Below are positions 23,980 to 34,074 of a DNA stretch of 41,815 nt, piece by piece. The first letter of the stretch is position 1, and every line of letters starts with the position of its first letter. The position numbers were made by a program, and so were the translations under genes. The notes under the pieces were generated by a model, which was not told where the DNA came from, made no database searches, and saw nothing but the letters and a program-made list of their open reading frames with translations. Source of the DNA: Chloroflexota bacterium (GTDB lineage Bacteria; Chloroflexota; Limnocylindria; QHBO01); the NCBI GenBank assembly GCA_005882055.1, contig VBGQ01000095.1, positions 1-41,815 on the forward strand, given 5' to 3'.

Positions 23980-24879
23980 ATGCTGCGAACCCGCCTGCTG
24001 ACCGCCGCGGTGCTGGTGCCGATCGTCCTCGTGATCATCGCCCTGGGCGAGCCATGGCTCTCGATCGCGGTCGGTGCGCTCGTCTTCCTGGGGATGGCGG
24101 AGCTGATCAACCTGCTCGACGCCGCAGGCTATCAGCCTCCTCAGGTCGTGACGCTCCTCGGCGGGACCGCGGTGAGCGGCGCCGGCCTGCTGGTTGCCAA
24201 CCGCGATGCCGTCAGCGGCCTGCCCGGCGAGCTGTTGCGCCTGACGCAACCGGTGGGCCTGGTGATTGCCGCCTTCGTGGTCGCCGTGCTGCTCCTGGGC
24301 TTCGCGGGATTCACGCGCGCGGACCCGCGCAACGGCTTCGCGACATGGGCGATCAGCTCGTTTGGCGTCGGCTACCTCGGCATCCTGGCACCCTTCATCG
24401 CGCTGCTCGGCCATCTTGGACCAGCCGGAGGCTCCGCCTCGACCGAGATCGGTCCGCTCGGCCTGCGCGCCGGGATGGCGTGGCCGCTGCTGCTGGTCCT
24501 GATCGTGTGGGGCTACGACACCGGCGCGTACCTCACCGGCAGGTGGCTTGGGCGGAATCGGCTCATCGACCACATCAGCCCCTCGAAGACGGTCGAAGGG
24601 CTCGTCGGCGGCCTGGTGCTGGCGACCGCTGCCGCGGGGATCGGAGCCTGGCTGATCGGTCTTCCGGCGTGGCATCCGCTGGTCATCGGTCCCGTCGTGG
24701 GCATCACCGCCCAGGCGGGCGACCTCGCCGAGTCCATGTTGAAACGAGCGGCAGGGCGAAAGGAATCCGGCTTCCTGATCCCCGGGCACGGCGGCATTCT
24801 CGACCGGATCGATTCCTTCCTGTTCGCGGCTCCGGTGGTCGCCGGGTACGCGCTCCTCGTCGCCGGCTTCGTGGTGTAG
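23980..24879 (+). CDS. cdsA: Phosphatidate cytidylyltransferase
   Basis: CdsA makes CDP-diacylglycerol from phosphatidate and CTP in the membrane. The 299-residue protein is strongly hydrophobic with about eight membrane segments. It has WGYDTGAYLTGRWLGR, ISPSKTVEGLVGGLV and the C-terminal signature GDLAESMLKRAAGRKESGFLIPGHGGILDRIDSFL. The uppS-cdsA-ispC-rseP order links carrier lipid, phospholipid and isoprenoid synthesis. ispC starts 4 bp downstream. Confidence 0.95.
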   Translation: MLRTRLLTAAVLVPIVLVIIALGEPWLSIAVGALVFLGMAELINLLDAAGYQPPQVVTLLGGTAVSGAGLLVANRDAVSGLPGELLRLTQPVGLVIAAFVVAVLLLGFAGFTRADPRNGFATWAISSFGVGYLGILAPFIALLGHLGPAGGSASTEIGPLGLRAGMAWPLLLVLIVWGYDTGAYLTGRWLGRNRLIDHISPSKTVEGLVGGLVLATAAAGIGAWLIGLPAWHPLVIGPVVGITAQAGDLAESMLKRAAGRKESGFLIPGHGGILDRIDSFLFAAPVVAGYALLVAGFVV

Positions 24880-24883
24880 CCGG

Positions 24884-26026
24884 GTGCTGGGGATCGCCGT
24901 CCTCGGATCAAGCGGCTCGATTGGGCGACAGACGCTCGAGGTGATCGCCGCGCACCCGGCCCGCTTTCGGGTGCGAGCCCTGGCTGCCGGCCACGCCAGC
25001 GCGACATTCCTGGTGCAGCTCGGAGACTGTCCCGATGCGGCGGCGTGGGTCAGCGAGGGCAAGCCAGCCACCATCGCCGTCGAGCGCTGGGCAGAGGGCG
25101 GTCTCGAGGAGCTGGTCGAGCTCGATGGCGTCGACCTGGTCGTGGTGGCGACGACCGGCATGGCCGCGCTGCCGGCGGTGCTCAGGGCGCTGGCTGCCGA
25201 GCGGATCGTGGCGCTTGCCAACAAGGAGACGCTGGTCACCGGCGGGCACCTGGTCTCGACCGCCCTGGCGCGCGACGGCGACCCGCTCGAGCGCCTGCGG
25301 CCGGTCGACAGCGAGCACTCGGCGATCTGGCAATGCCTGCTGGGCGAGCGGAGGGACGACGTCACACGACTGATCCTGACCGCTTCGGGAGGTCCGTTTC
25401 GGGAACGAGAGGTCGAGACGCTCCCACGGGTTACGGTTGAGGAGGCACTCGCTCATCCCACCTGGCGGATGGGACCCAAGATCACCATCGACTCGGCGAC
25501 GCTGGTCAACAAGGCGTTCGAGGCGATCGAGGCTCGATGGTTGTATGGCCTGCCGTACTCTAGAATCGAGGCCGTGATCCACCCCTCGAGCGTGGTCCAC
25601 TCGCTCGTGGAGTTCGCAGACGGATCGTTCAAGGCCCAGCTGGGCCTCCCCGACATGCATCTTCCGATCCAGTACGCCCTGACCTACCCAAACCGATTGC
25701 CCTCTCCAGGGCGCCACGCGCCGCCTGCGGACTGGGGGTCGCTTGAGTTCCGAGAGCTCGATCCATCGCGGTACGCGGGCTATCAGGTGGTGCGCGAGGC
25801 GGCCGCCGCCGGTGGCAACCGGGGGACGATTCTGAACGCGGCGGATGAGGTGGCTGTTGCCGCGTTTCTGGGTGGTCGGCTCACCTTCGACCGCATCCCG
25901 ATGGTCATCGATGACGCCGTGGTGCGCTGGGGGTCGCCACAGGAACCCGACCTGGCGACGATCGTCGATCTCGATCGCGAGGTTCGTGAGGCGCTGCGTG
26001 CGGATCTGGGAATGGCCGCGACATGA
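24884..26026 (+). CDS. ispC: 1-deoxy-D-xylulose 5-phosphate reductoisomerase
   Basis: IspC (Dxr) converts DXP to 2-C-methyl-D-erythritol 4-phosphate with NADPH, the first committed step of the MEP isoprenoid pathway. The 380 residues show the NADPH site GIAVLGSSGSIGRQTLEVI, ALANKETLVTGG, the metal/substrate motif PVDSEHSAIWQCL, LTASGGPFRE, HPTWRMGPKITIDSATLVNKAFE, and IEAVIHPSSVVHSLVEFADGS. The GTG start at 24884 follows cdsA closely. The stop overlaps the rseP start (ATGA). Confidence 0.96.
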   Translation: MLGIAVLGSSGSIGRQTLEVIAAHPARFRVRALAAGHASATFLVQLGDCPDAAAWVSEGKPATIAVERWAEGGLEELVELDGVDLVVVATTGMAALPAVLRALAAERIVALANKETLVTGGHLVSTALARDGDPLERLRPVDSEHSAIWQCLLGERRDDVTRLILTASGGPFREREVETLPRVTVEEALAHPTWRMGPKITIDSATLVNKAFEAIEARWLYGLPYSRIEAVIHPSSVVHSLVEFADGSFKAQLGLPDMHLPIQYALTYPNRLPSPGRHAPPADWGSLEFRELDPSRYAGYQVVREAAAAGGNRGTILNAADEVAVAAFLGGRLTFDRIPMVIDDAVVRWGSPQEPDLATIVDLDREVREALRADLGMAAT

Positions 26027-27177
26027 TGGGCGTCGTCGGCACCATCCTCGCCTTCGTCGTCGTCCTCGTGATCCTGGTGCTGGTGCACGAGCTCGGTCAC
26101 TTCATCGCCGCCAAGCTGGCGGGCATCACCGTCGAGGAGTTCGGGATCGGATTCCCGCCGCGCCTGGCCTCGGTCATCTGGCGCGGCACGCGCTATTCCC
26201 TCAATGCCATCCCTCTCGGCGGCTTCGTGAAGATGCTGGGGGAGAACGGTGAGAGCGACGCCGAGCGCATGCGCAGCCGTGGCCTCTCGGCGGCGGCCGT
26301 CGAGCACGCGATGGCGGGAGCCTTCAATCGCAAGCCGATATGGGTGCGCGTCCTGGTGCTGGTGGCGGGCGTGGCGATGAACTTCGTGCTAGCGGTGGTG
26401 CTCTACGCGGTGGCCTTCACGCAGCCCGTGCCCGACCACGTTGGACCCCTGACGGTGACGTCCGTGCAGCCCGGCTCCCCGGCGGCCATCGGCAAGAGCC
26501 CATTGCTGGTCGGGGACCGAATCGTGGGCGTCGACGACAAGCGCTTCGGCATTGGAAAGGGTGACTTCCACCTCGCTCGCCAGCTCACCGATTACGTGAA
26601 CGCCCGGGCGGGCCAAGGCGTCGTGCTCTGGATCGTCCGCAACGGACACCAGCTGGGTGTCTCCGTCACGCCACGTTCCCTGACCGAGGCGCAGCGGGAG
26701 CAGGGGATCGGGCCGGTGGGATTCGGCTGGGAGTCACCCATCGTGGATGGTCCGCCGACGGCGAGCGGTCCCTTCCAGGCCGCCGATCTTGCCCTGCAAA
26801 CGGCCACCGACAACGCGGTCCAGATACCCGGAGCGCTGGCCAAGACGGTCGCCGGCCTGTTGGGCCTGGCTCCAAATACCGGGGAGGCCCGCGGCCCAAT
26901 CGGTATCGCGCAGGTGACCGGCGAGGTGCTCCAGGAACCGCTGGTGACCCAGCTCCTGTTCATGGGCCTCCTGTCGGTCAACCTGGCAATCCTCAACGTG
27001 CTTCCCTTCCCGCCGCTGGACGGCGGCCGCGTGGCGGTCGTGCTGCTCGAGGCGGTGCGACGGCGGCGGCTGCCGGCGGAGCGCGAAGCGCTGATCTACC
27101 TCACCGGGTTCCTGGTGCTCATCACGCTGGTGATCCTCATCTCCATCCAGGACATCGCGCGGCTGCCGGGTAGCTGA
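26023..27177 (+). CDS. rseP: RIP metalloprotease (RseP/RasP, site-2 protease)
   Basis: Intramembrane zinc metalloprotease of the site-2 protease family, which cleaves anti-sigma factors and signal peptide remnants in the membrane. The 384 residues begin with a transmembrane segment containing VHELGHFIAAK (HExxH zinc site), then YSLNAIPLGGFVKMLGE, a second membrane segment (VLVLVAGVAMNFVLAVVLYAV), a PDZ domain near LTVTSVQPGSPAAIGKSPLLVGDRIVGVDD, and the second catalytic motif NVLPFPPLDGGRV in the last membrane region. ispG and proS, often found after it, are absent; the nusA promoter and leader follow directly. Confidence 0.94.
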   Translation: MMGVVGTILAFVVVLVILVLVHELGHFIAAKLAGITVEEFGIGFPPRLASVIWRGTRYSLNAIPLGGFVKMLGENGESDAERMRSRGLSAAAVEHAMAGAFNRKPIWVRVLVLVAGVAMNFVLAVVLYAVAFTQPVPDHVGPLTVTSVQPGSPAAIGKSPLLVGDRIVGVDDKRFGIGKGDFHLARQLTDYVNARAGQGVVLWIVRNGHQLGVSVTPRSLTEAQREQGIGPVGFGWESPIVDGPPTASGPFQAADLALQTATDNAVQIPGALAKTVAGLLGLAPNTGEARGPIGIAQVTGEVLQEPLVTQLLFMGLLSVNLAILNVLPFPPLDGGRVAVVLLEAVRRRRLPAEREALIYLTGFLVLITLVILISIQDIARLPGS

Positions 27178-27238
27178 CGCGCGGGCAGGGGTATCGCGAC
27201 CGGCGCCCGCCGGGCGCTCGGTTCCGCCTGCCTGCCAT

Positions 27239-27268
27239 TTGGCGGGAGATGGTGGGGACTGGTATACT
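27239..27268 (+). promoter_or_regulatory. Promoter for nusA operon
   Basis: TTGGCG (27239-27244), an 18 bp spacer and TATACT (27263-27268) with a TGG extension. Transcription would begin near 27275, about 110 nt before the nusA start. An intrinsic terminator lies between the two. Confidence 0.6.
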
Positions 27269-27322
27269 TCGGCTGGTTTCGCCGGCCGTATCAGCGGACC
27301 AAATCGATATCGAGCTGAGCAC

Positions 27323-27360
27323 GGACGTGGGTCGGATCACCATCCCACGTCCTGTTTTTT
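27323..27360 (+). terminator. Intrinsic terminator in nusA leader (probable attenuator)
   Basis: GGACGTGGG (27323-27331) pairs perfectly with CCCACGTCC (27344-27352) around a 12-base loop, followed by TGTTTTTT. This is the only clear hairpin plus T-tract in the window. It lies downstream of the nusA promoter and 23 bp upstream of the nusA start, so it should reduce read-through into nusA. It may also end transcripts coming from rseP. Confidence 0.75.
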
Positions 27361-27383
27361 CGTCCCCGGAAGCGAGGTGCACC

Positions 27384-28502
27384 GTGAATCGAGACTTCAT
27401 CGGCGCCCTCCTTCAGCTGAACGCCGAGAAGGGGGTCCCCAAGGAGATCCTCATCGAGACGCTCGAGCAGGCGATCGAGTCGGCGTATCGGCGCAACGCG
27501 GACGCCCCCGAGAACGTGGTGGTCAAGGTCGATCCCGATAGCGGCCAGATCAGCGTCTACCGCGAGTACGAGGTCGTCGCCACCCCCGAGGAGATCGAGG
27601 ACGACCAGCTGCAGATGCTGGTCGGTGAAGCGCAGAAGGTCGATCCGACCACGGGCGTCGGTGCCAAAGTCCGCGTGCCGGAGAACGTGACCCAGGCACA
27701 GCTGGGACGGATCGCCGCGCAGACCGCTGGACAGGTCTACCGCCAGCGGCTCCGAGAGGCGGAACGCGACGTCGTCTTCCAGCAGTACGCGAGCCGCGAG
27801 GGGGAGATCATGACCGGCGTGGTGCATCGCACCACCGAGTCAGCGGTGATCCTGGACATGGGCAAGGGCGTCGAGGCGGTGCTCGCCGTCAGCGAGCAGC
27901 TGCCGGGCGAGCACTACCGGATCGGGCAGCACCTGAAGGCCTACGTCCTCGAGGTCCGGCGCACCACGCGCGGACCGGTGATCGTGGCCAGCCGCACGCA
28001 CCGTGGGTTCCTGCGACGCCTGATGGAGATGGAGATCCCCGAGATCTACAACGGCACCGTGGTGATCCGCGGCATCGCCCGCGAGGCCGGGAGCCGTTCC
28101 AAGGTCGCTGTCGAGAGCCGCCAGGCGGGCGTCGACGCCAAGGGGGCTGCCGTGGGGCAGCGCGGCTCGCGGATCCAGGCGATCGTCGCGGAGCTGAACG
28201 GAGAGAAGGTGGACGTGGTGCTGTGGCACGACGATCCCGCCCAGTACGTGGCCGAGGCCCTCTCGCCGGCCGAGGTGCTGAACGTGCGCATCGACGAAGA
28301 GCACAAGATCGCGAACGTCGTGGTCCCCGAGCGACAGCTCAGCTTGGCGATCGGCAAGGAGGGCCAGAACGCACGTCTTGCGGCCAAGCTGACCGGCTGG
28401 CGGATCGACATCCGATCTGACGCCGGCGTGGCGGCGGCCGCAGGGGGAGACGAGGGCCGGACACCGGTGGAGGCGCCGGTCGATGCCGAAGCGAAAACCT
28501 GA
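27384..28502 (+). CDS. nusA: Transcription termination/antitermination factor NusA
   Basis: NusA binds RNA polymerase near the RNA exit channel and modulates pausing, termination and antitermination. The 372 residues comprise the N-terminal domain (MNRDFIGALLQLNAEKG through EAERDVVFQQY), the S1 domain (REGEIMTGVVHRTTESAVILDMGKGVEAVL), KH1 (NGTVVIRGIAREAGSRSKVAVES, with VDAKGAAVG for the usual VDPVGACVG) and KH2 (LSLAIGKEGQNARLAAKLTGW). GTG 27384 has GAGG six bases upstream; earlier in-frame starts would be inside the leader terminator. rimP, which usually precedes nusA, is not present. The 3' end overlaps rnpM by 20 bp. Confidence 0.96.
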   Translation: MNRDFIGALLQLNAEKGVPKEILIETLEQAIESAYRRNADAPENVVVKVDPDSGQISVYREYEVVATPEEIEDDQLQMLVGEAQKVDPTTGVGAKVRVPENVTQAQLGRIAAQTAGQVYRQRLREAERDVVFQQYASREGEIMTGVVHRTTESAVILDMGKGVEAVLAVSEQLPGEHYRIGQHLKAYVLEVRRTTRGPVIVASRTHRGFLRRLMEMEIPEIYNGTVVIRGIAREAGSRSKVAVESRQAGVDAKGAAVGQRGSRIQAIVAELNGEKVDVVLWHDDPAQYVAEALSPAEVLNVRIDEEHKIANVVVPERQLSLAIGKEGQNARLAAKLTGWRIDIRSDAGVAAAAGGDEGRTPVEAPVDAEAKT

Positions 28503-28741
28503 TCACGTCCCGATGCGGACCTGCGCGATCTGCCGCCAGGTTCGCCCCAAGCGAAGCATGACCCGAATCGTCCGCGGCTCGGACGGGTCGGTCGCCGTGG
28601 ACCCAACGGGCAAGGCCCAGGGCCGCGGTACATACGTCTGTAACGATCCCGCCTGCCGCGAGCCGGTTCGGCTGGCGACGGGCATTCAACGGGCGCTCTC
28701 GGTACCGGTCAAGGCCGAGGCGCTCGAGCTAGAGGAGATCC

Positions 28742-28755
<14 letters not shown>
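28483..28755 (+). CDS. rnpM: RnpM/YlxR family RNA-binding protein
   Basis: YlxR (DUF448) is a small basic protein encoded after nusA; it has been linked to RNase P in Bacillus subtilis and renamed RnpM. The 90 residues carry the family signature PMRTCAICRQVRPKRSMTRIVR, then DPTGKAQGRGTYVCNDPAC, which matches the conserved GRGAYVC motif with its cysteines. It overlaps the end of nusA (20 bp) and the start of infB (14 bp), so the three are tightly coupled. The L7Ae-like ylxQ gene that often separates it from infB is absent. Confidence 0.9.
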
Positions 28756-30555
<1,800 letters not shown>

Positions 30556-30578
30556 TCCTGACCGATGCGGACTGACCG

Positions 30579-30968
30579 ATGAGCCAGCGCACCGAACGAC
30601 TCGATAGCCAGATCCAGCAGGAGCTGATGGGGCTCCTGCAGCGCGAGATGAAGGACCCGCGACTTGGCTTCGCAACGGTCACCCGCGTGACCACCACGGG
30701 GGACCTGCGCCACGTCACGGCCTGGGTATCGGTGTATGGCGACGAGGAGGCGCGAACGCGCAGCATGGCGGCACTCGCGGATGCCACCCCATGGCTGCAG
30801 CGCCGGCTGGGCCAGCGCCTGCGCCTGCGCCACGTGCCGGCCCTGGCAGTACGGCCCGACGACTCGATCGAGGCGGGCGATCGGGTCCTGCGCCTGCTCC
30901 ACGAGGTCGAGAGCCAGGAGCCTGCGGCCGACCCAGGAGCGACCAGTGCGGAGGACGAGCCCAGGTGA
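30579..30968 (+). CDS. rbfA: 30S ribosome-binding factor A
   Basis: RbfA binds maturing 30S subunits near the 5' end of 16S rRNA and is needed in the cold. The 129 residues start MSQRTERLDSQIQQELMGLLQREMKDPRLGFATVTRV, with the KH-like fold that follows (HVTAWVSVYGDEEART) and RLRHVPALAVRPDDSIEAGDRVLRLL. About 20 acidic residues form the C-terminus. It stands 23 bp after infB, and its stop overlaps the nrnA start (GTGA). Confidence 0.94.
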   Translation: MSQRTERLDSQIQQELMGLLQREMKDPRLGFATVTRVTTTGDLRHVTAWVSVYGDEEARTRSMAALADATPWLQRRLGQRLRLRHVPALAVRPDDSIEAGDRVLRLLHEVESQEPAADPGATSAEDEPR

Positions 30969-31954
30969 GCGACGACGTGGGCTCGGTGGTCGCCGCCATC
31001 CGCGACGCGCAGCGCATCACCGCCATCTGCCACGAGAGCCCCGACGGGGATACGCTGGGTGCTGCGCTGGCGATAGCCCTCGTCGCGGAGCGCCTCGGCA
31101 AGGAGGCTGAGGTCGTCGCCGGTGACCCGATCCCGCCCTTCCTGGCCTTCCTGCCGCGCGTGGAGCGCGTCCGAACCGAGCCGCGGCTCGAGCCGGACGT
31201 TGCGCTGATCGTGGATGCCGGAGACCTGGCACGCACTGGCAGCGTGGCGCGCGATCACGCCGATTGGCTCGCCCGCGCGACCCTGGTCAACGTCGATCAC
31301 CACGTCAGCAATCCGCGATTCGGGGCCGTGAACCTGGTCGATCCCACCGCGGCCGCCACCTGCGAGATCGTGGCGCTGCTGCTTCCGGAGCTGGGGATTG
31401 CCCTGGATGCGGAGCTGGCCACCTGCCTGGCGGCTGGGCTGGTACAGGACACGCACACCTTCGCCCACCCGAATGCGACCCCCCGCACGCTTCGCATCGC
31501 CGCCGATCTGGTGAAGGCCGGTGCGCGCCTCTCGGAGATCAATCGCGCGATCTACGCCGACAAGCCCTTCCCGACCCTGCGCCTGTGGGGCCTGATGCTG
31601 GCGGGGATCCAGGATCTGGCGGCCGGGCGGATCATCCACGCCGCGATGACGCTGGCGATGCTCACCGAGACGCAGAACGATGCCAGCGCGTCCGAAGGTT
31701 TCGTCGACCTGATGGGCCTGACGAAGGGGGCAGACATCATCCTGCTCTTCAAGGAAGCCGAACCAAAACGCATCCGGATCTCCGTGCGCACCAGTGACCG
31801 AGCCGACGCGGTCGCCATCACCAGCCAGTTCGGAGGCGGGGGCCACGCCCGGGCCGCCGGCTGCACCGTCGAGGCCGATCTCGACGAGGCGCGAACCCGG
31901 GTGCTCGCCGCCTGCGAGCGCGAGCTGGCGCGGGGCGATGCTGGGGGTCATTAA
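30965..31954 (+). CDS. nrnA: NrnA-type nanoRNase / pAp phosphatase (DHH family)
   Basis: NrnA degrades 2-5 nt RNAs to mononucleotides and removes the 3' phosphate from pAp in bacteria that lack Orn. The 330 residues have the DHH-family metal motifs: HESPDGDTLG (His23, Asp27, Asp29), LIVDAGD, NVDHHVSN and, after the linker, the DHHA1 substrate motif FGGGGHARAAG. The GTG start overlaps rbfA, and the stop lies 17 bp inside truB. The rbfA-nrnA-truB order is standard in Gram-positive-type genomes. It is of interest here because pnp, a few genes on, carries an added hydrolytic exonuclease. Confidence 0.92.
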   Translation: MSDDVGSVVAAIRDAQRITAICHESPDGDTLGAALAIALVAERLGKEAEVVAGDPIPPFLAFLPRVERVRTEPRLEPDVALIVDAGDLARTGSVARDHADWLARATLVNVDHHVSNPRFGAVNLVDPTAAATCEIVALLLPELGIALDAELATCLAAGLVQDTHTFAHPNATPRTLRIAADLVKAGARLSEINRAIYADKPFPTLRLWGLMLAGIQDLAAGRIIHAAMTLAMLTETQNDASASEGFVDLMGLTKGADIILLFKEAEPKRIRISVRTSDRADAVAITSQFGGGGHARAAGCTVEADLDEARTRVLAACERELARGDAGGH

Positions 31955-32819
31955 CCTCGACAAGCCGGTCGGCCCGACCTCGCACGACATGGTGGCGGCG
32001 ATCCGGCGCATGACGGGGATCCGCCGCATTGGCCACGCGGGGACGCTCGATCCGCTCGCGTCCGGCGTGCTGCCCATCCTGGTGGGTGCCGCGACACGGT
32101 TCAGTCGCGACCTGTCGGCGGGCGACAAGCGCTACGTGGCCGTCATCCGTCTCGGCTGGCGATCGGTGACCGATGACGCGCAGGGCCCGATCGAACGCGG
32201 CGGCCCGCTCCCCGCCGACGATCGCATCGCCGCGGCGCTGCAGACCTTCGTGGGGACGCATGACCAGCTTCCCCCGGCCTTCTCGGCGCGGAAGATTGCC
32301 GGTCGTGCTGCGCACCGATTGGCGCGCCGGGGCGAGACGGTCGAGCTTCCGCCGCGCGAGGTGACGGTCCACGGCATCGACCTCCTCGGCGTCGAGCGCG
32401 ACGCGGATCACGTGGACGTCCGGATCGATCTTCGCTGCGGTCCGGGCACCTACGTGCGATCCATCGCTCGCGACCTGGGTGAGCTGCTGGGCAGCGGTGG
32501 ATATCTGGCGGAGCTGCGGCGGACCGCGGTCGGCTCGCTGCGTGCCGAAGATGCCGTTACCCCCGAGCGCCTCGAGACCCTGGCGGCGGAGGGACGCCTG
32601 GAGACCGCGTTCCTCAACGTGGGGGCACTCCTGCCGTTGCCCAACCTGCAACTGGACTCGGCGGACTCGCATCGCTTCAGCCACGGCTCCGTAGTGCGGC
32701 TGGCGACGGCCTCTCCCGGGCGTCACGCGGTCTTCAGTGACGGCGCGTTGCTCGGCATCGGCCGTATGGAAGGCGAGCTCCTGCAACCGGAGACGGTCAT
32801 CGAGATCGAACCCACATGA
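31938..32819 (+). CDS. truB: tRNA pseudouridine(55) synthase
   Basis: TruB makes pseudouridine 55 in the T-loop of tRNA. From ATG 31938 (MLGVINLDKPVGPTSHDMV) the protein is 293 residues. The catalytic motif HAGTLDPLASGVLP gives Asp38 as the nucleophile. KRYVAVIRLGWRS, QLPPAFSARKIAGRAAHRLARRGE, and CGPGTYVRSIARDLGE follow, then a C-terminal PUA-like region (HRFSHGSVVRL). An upstream in-frame start would lie within nrnA and add non-homologous sequence. The stop overlaps ribF (ATGA). Confidence 0.95.
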   Translation: MLGVINLDKPVGPTSHDMVAAIRRMTGIRRIGHAGTLDPLASGVLPILVGAATRFSRDLSAGDKRYVAVIRLGWRSVTDDAQGPIERGGPLPADDRIAAALQTFVGTHDQLPPAFSARKIAGRAAHRLARRGETVELPPREVTVHGIDLLGVERDADHVDVRIDLRCGPGTYVRSIARDLGELLGSGGYLAELRRTAVGSLRAEDAVTPERLETLAAEGRLETAFLNVGALLPLPNLQLDSADSHRFSHGSVVRLATASPGRHAVFSDGALLGIGRMEGELLQPETVIEIEPT

Positions 32820-33595
32820 CCGATTCGCACGCGACGACCCTTGACCGGCTGCCCGAGATCGGCGACGTGGCGCTGTGCATGGGCGTCTTTGACGGCGTCC
32901 ACCGCGGCCACCTGGTCCTCGTCCAGGCGACCGCCCGAGTAGCCCGCGAGCGGAGACTACGTGCCGTGGCACTTGTCTTCGACCCCCACCCGGACGAAGT
33001 CGTTCGACCTGGAAGCGTCGTGCCGCGCCTGGCGCCACTCCATGAGAACCTTCGGCGCCTGTCCGAGGCCGGCATCGACGAGCCAGTGGGGGTGCGGTTC
33101 GACGAGGCGCTGCGCGCACTGGCCGCCACCGAGTTCCTTGAAGCATTGGCACCAGCTATCCAGGTACGGGCGCTGGTGATGAGCCCCGAGTCCGCCTTCG
33201 GGCGGAACCGCTCCGGCACCCCTGACGCGATGGAGGCGCTGGGTCGCATCGCCGGCTTCCATGTCGAGCGCGTGGAGACGCTGCTGACGGACAGCGACGA
33301 GCCAATCTCGTCTGGGCGGATTCGGCGCGCCCTTGCCGATGACTCGCTGGACGAGGCGAATCGGCTGCTCGGCCATCCAGCCTACCTGGAGGGAATGCTG
33401 AATCCCACCGACGAAGGGTCGCTGCGGCTCGACTATCACGCCGCGCTACCCGCGGCCGCCACCTACCGAGCGAGGACGCGTGGAGCGACGCCGGTCGAGG
33501 TGGAGCTGAGGATCCGCTCGAACGGACGCATCGACCTCGTGGGAGCACCGCCTGGAAGCGATCGCATTGCCCTCGACGTGCTGTCGCGGGCCTGA
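32816..33595 (+). CDS. ribF: RibF-like FAD synthetase lacking riboflavin kinase motifs
   Basis: RibF normally has an N-terminal FMN adenylyltransferase and a C-terminal riboflavin kinase domain, about 310 residues. Here the 259-residue protein keeps the nucleotidyltransferase motifs GVFDGVHRGH, VFDPHPDEVV and ISSGRIRRAL followed by ANRLLGHPAYLEG. The usual GxDFxFG reads SPESAFG. The C-terminal 75 residues do not contain the flavokinase signature (GRxLGxPTAN) or its later acidic motif; only a short beta-rich remnant is visible. So it probably cannot phosphorylate riboflavin, and adenylyl transfer is also less certain. Its position between truB and rpsO is the normal one for ribF. The frame shows no obvious break, so this looks like divergence rather than the deletions seen in other genes. 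Confidence 0.75.
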   Translation: MTDSHATTLDRLPEIGDVALCMGVFDGVHRGHLVLVQATARVARERRLRAVALVFDPHPDEVVRPGSVVPRLAPLHENLRRLSEAGIDEPVGVRFDEALRALAATEFLEALAPAIQVRALVMSPESAFGRNRSGTPDAMEALGRIAGFHVERVETLLTDSDEPISSGRIRRALADDSLDEANRLLGHPAYLEGMLNPTDEGSLRLDYHAALPAAATYRARTRGATPVEVELRIRSNGRIDLVGAPPGSDRIALDVLSRA

Positions 33596-33655
33596 GGTCG
33601 CGCTCCGCATCGGTCAAATCGTACGGAAAGCGGACGAGCGGCAGGGGTGCCGATC

Positions 33656-33664
33656 TGGTAGGAT
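33656..33664 (+). promoter_or_regulatory. Extended -10 promoter for rpsO
   Basis: TGGTAGGAT, an extended -10 with no clear -35, lies in the ribF-rpsO gap about 39 bp before the start codon. Confidence 0.45.
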
Positions 33665-33702
33665 GCGCGGGTTCAGTGTGAAAGTTGAAAGTGGAGGAAT
33701 CT

Positions 33703-33972
33703 GTGCCGCTCGCCAAAGAAGGGAAGAGCGCGATCGTCGAAGGCTATGCCACCCACGAGGGTGACACCGGTTCACCCGAGGTGCAGATCGCGCTTCTCAC
33801 CGAGCGGATCAAGTCCCTGACGGACCACCTGCGTACCTACCCCAACGACAACCACTCGCGTCGCGGCCTGCTCAAGCTGGTCGGCCAGCGACGCCGATTG
33901 CTGGCCTACCTGGTCCGGAGCGACGTTGATCGCTATCGCGAGGTCATCGGTCGGCTGGGGCTGCGCCGATAA
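33703..33972 (+). CDS. rpsO: 30S ribosomal protein uS15
   Basis: uS15 binds the central domain of 16S rRNA early in assembly. From GTG 33703, which has GGAGG at 33693-33697 five bases upstream, the product is 89 residues, the standard length. VEGYATHEGDTGSPEVQIALLTERIKSLTDHLR, DNHSRRGLLKLVGQRRRLLAYL and YREVIGRLGLRR are the family blocks. A TTG at 33685 would add six residues without homology. pnp follows, as in most bacteria, after a 206 bp leader. Confidence 0.97.
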   Translation: MPLAKEGKSAIVEGYATHEGDTGSPEVQIALLTERIKSLTDHLRTYPNDNHSRRGLLKLVGQRRRLLAYLVRSDVDRYREVIGRLGLRR

Positions 33973-33989
33973 CTTCAGCATCTTGCGAC

Positions 33990-34074
33990 GGCCCGGGGGC
34001 GCACACGCCGCCGGGTCCCGCTCATCTGGACGCAGTTGCGTCCACGAGTCGCTCCGCACTCATGTTCGCGGAGC
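33990..34074 (+). other. Three tandem stem-loops in the rpsO-pnp intergenic leader
   Basis: Stem 1 (33990-34017): eleven pairs with one internal G-G mismatch and a CACA loop. Stem 2 (34028-34043): GGACGC-AGTT-GCGTCC. Stem 3 (34051-34074): GCTCCGC and GCGGAGC around a ten-base loop. No T-tract follows any of them. Stem 1 could protect the rpsO 3' end. In E. coli a hairpin in this position is cut by RNase III as the first step of PNPase autoregulation, so a similar role is plausible. No promoter was recognised for pnp in the rest of the gap (34075-34178). Confidence 0.55.

Noticed and set aside
33990..34017. Intrinsic terminator after rpsO
   Set aside because: The hairpin is strong but no T-tract follows, so I listed it as a structured leader instead.
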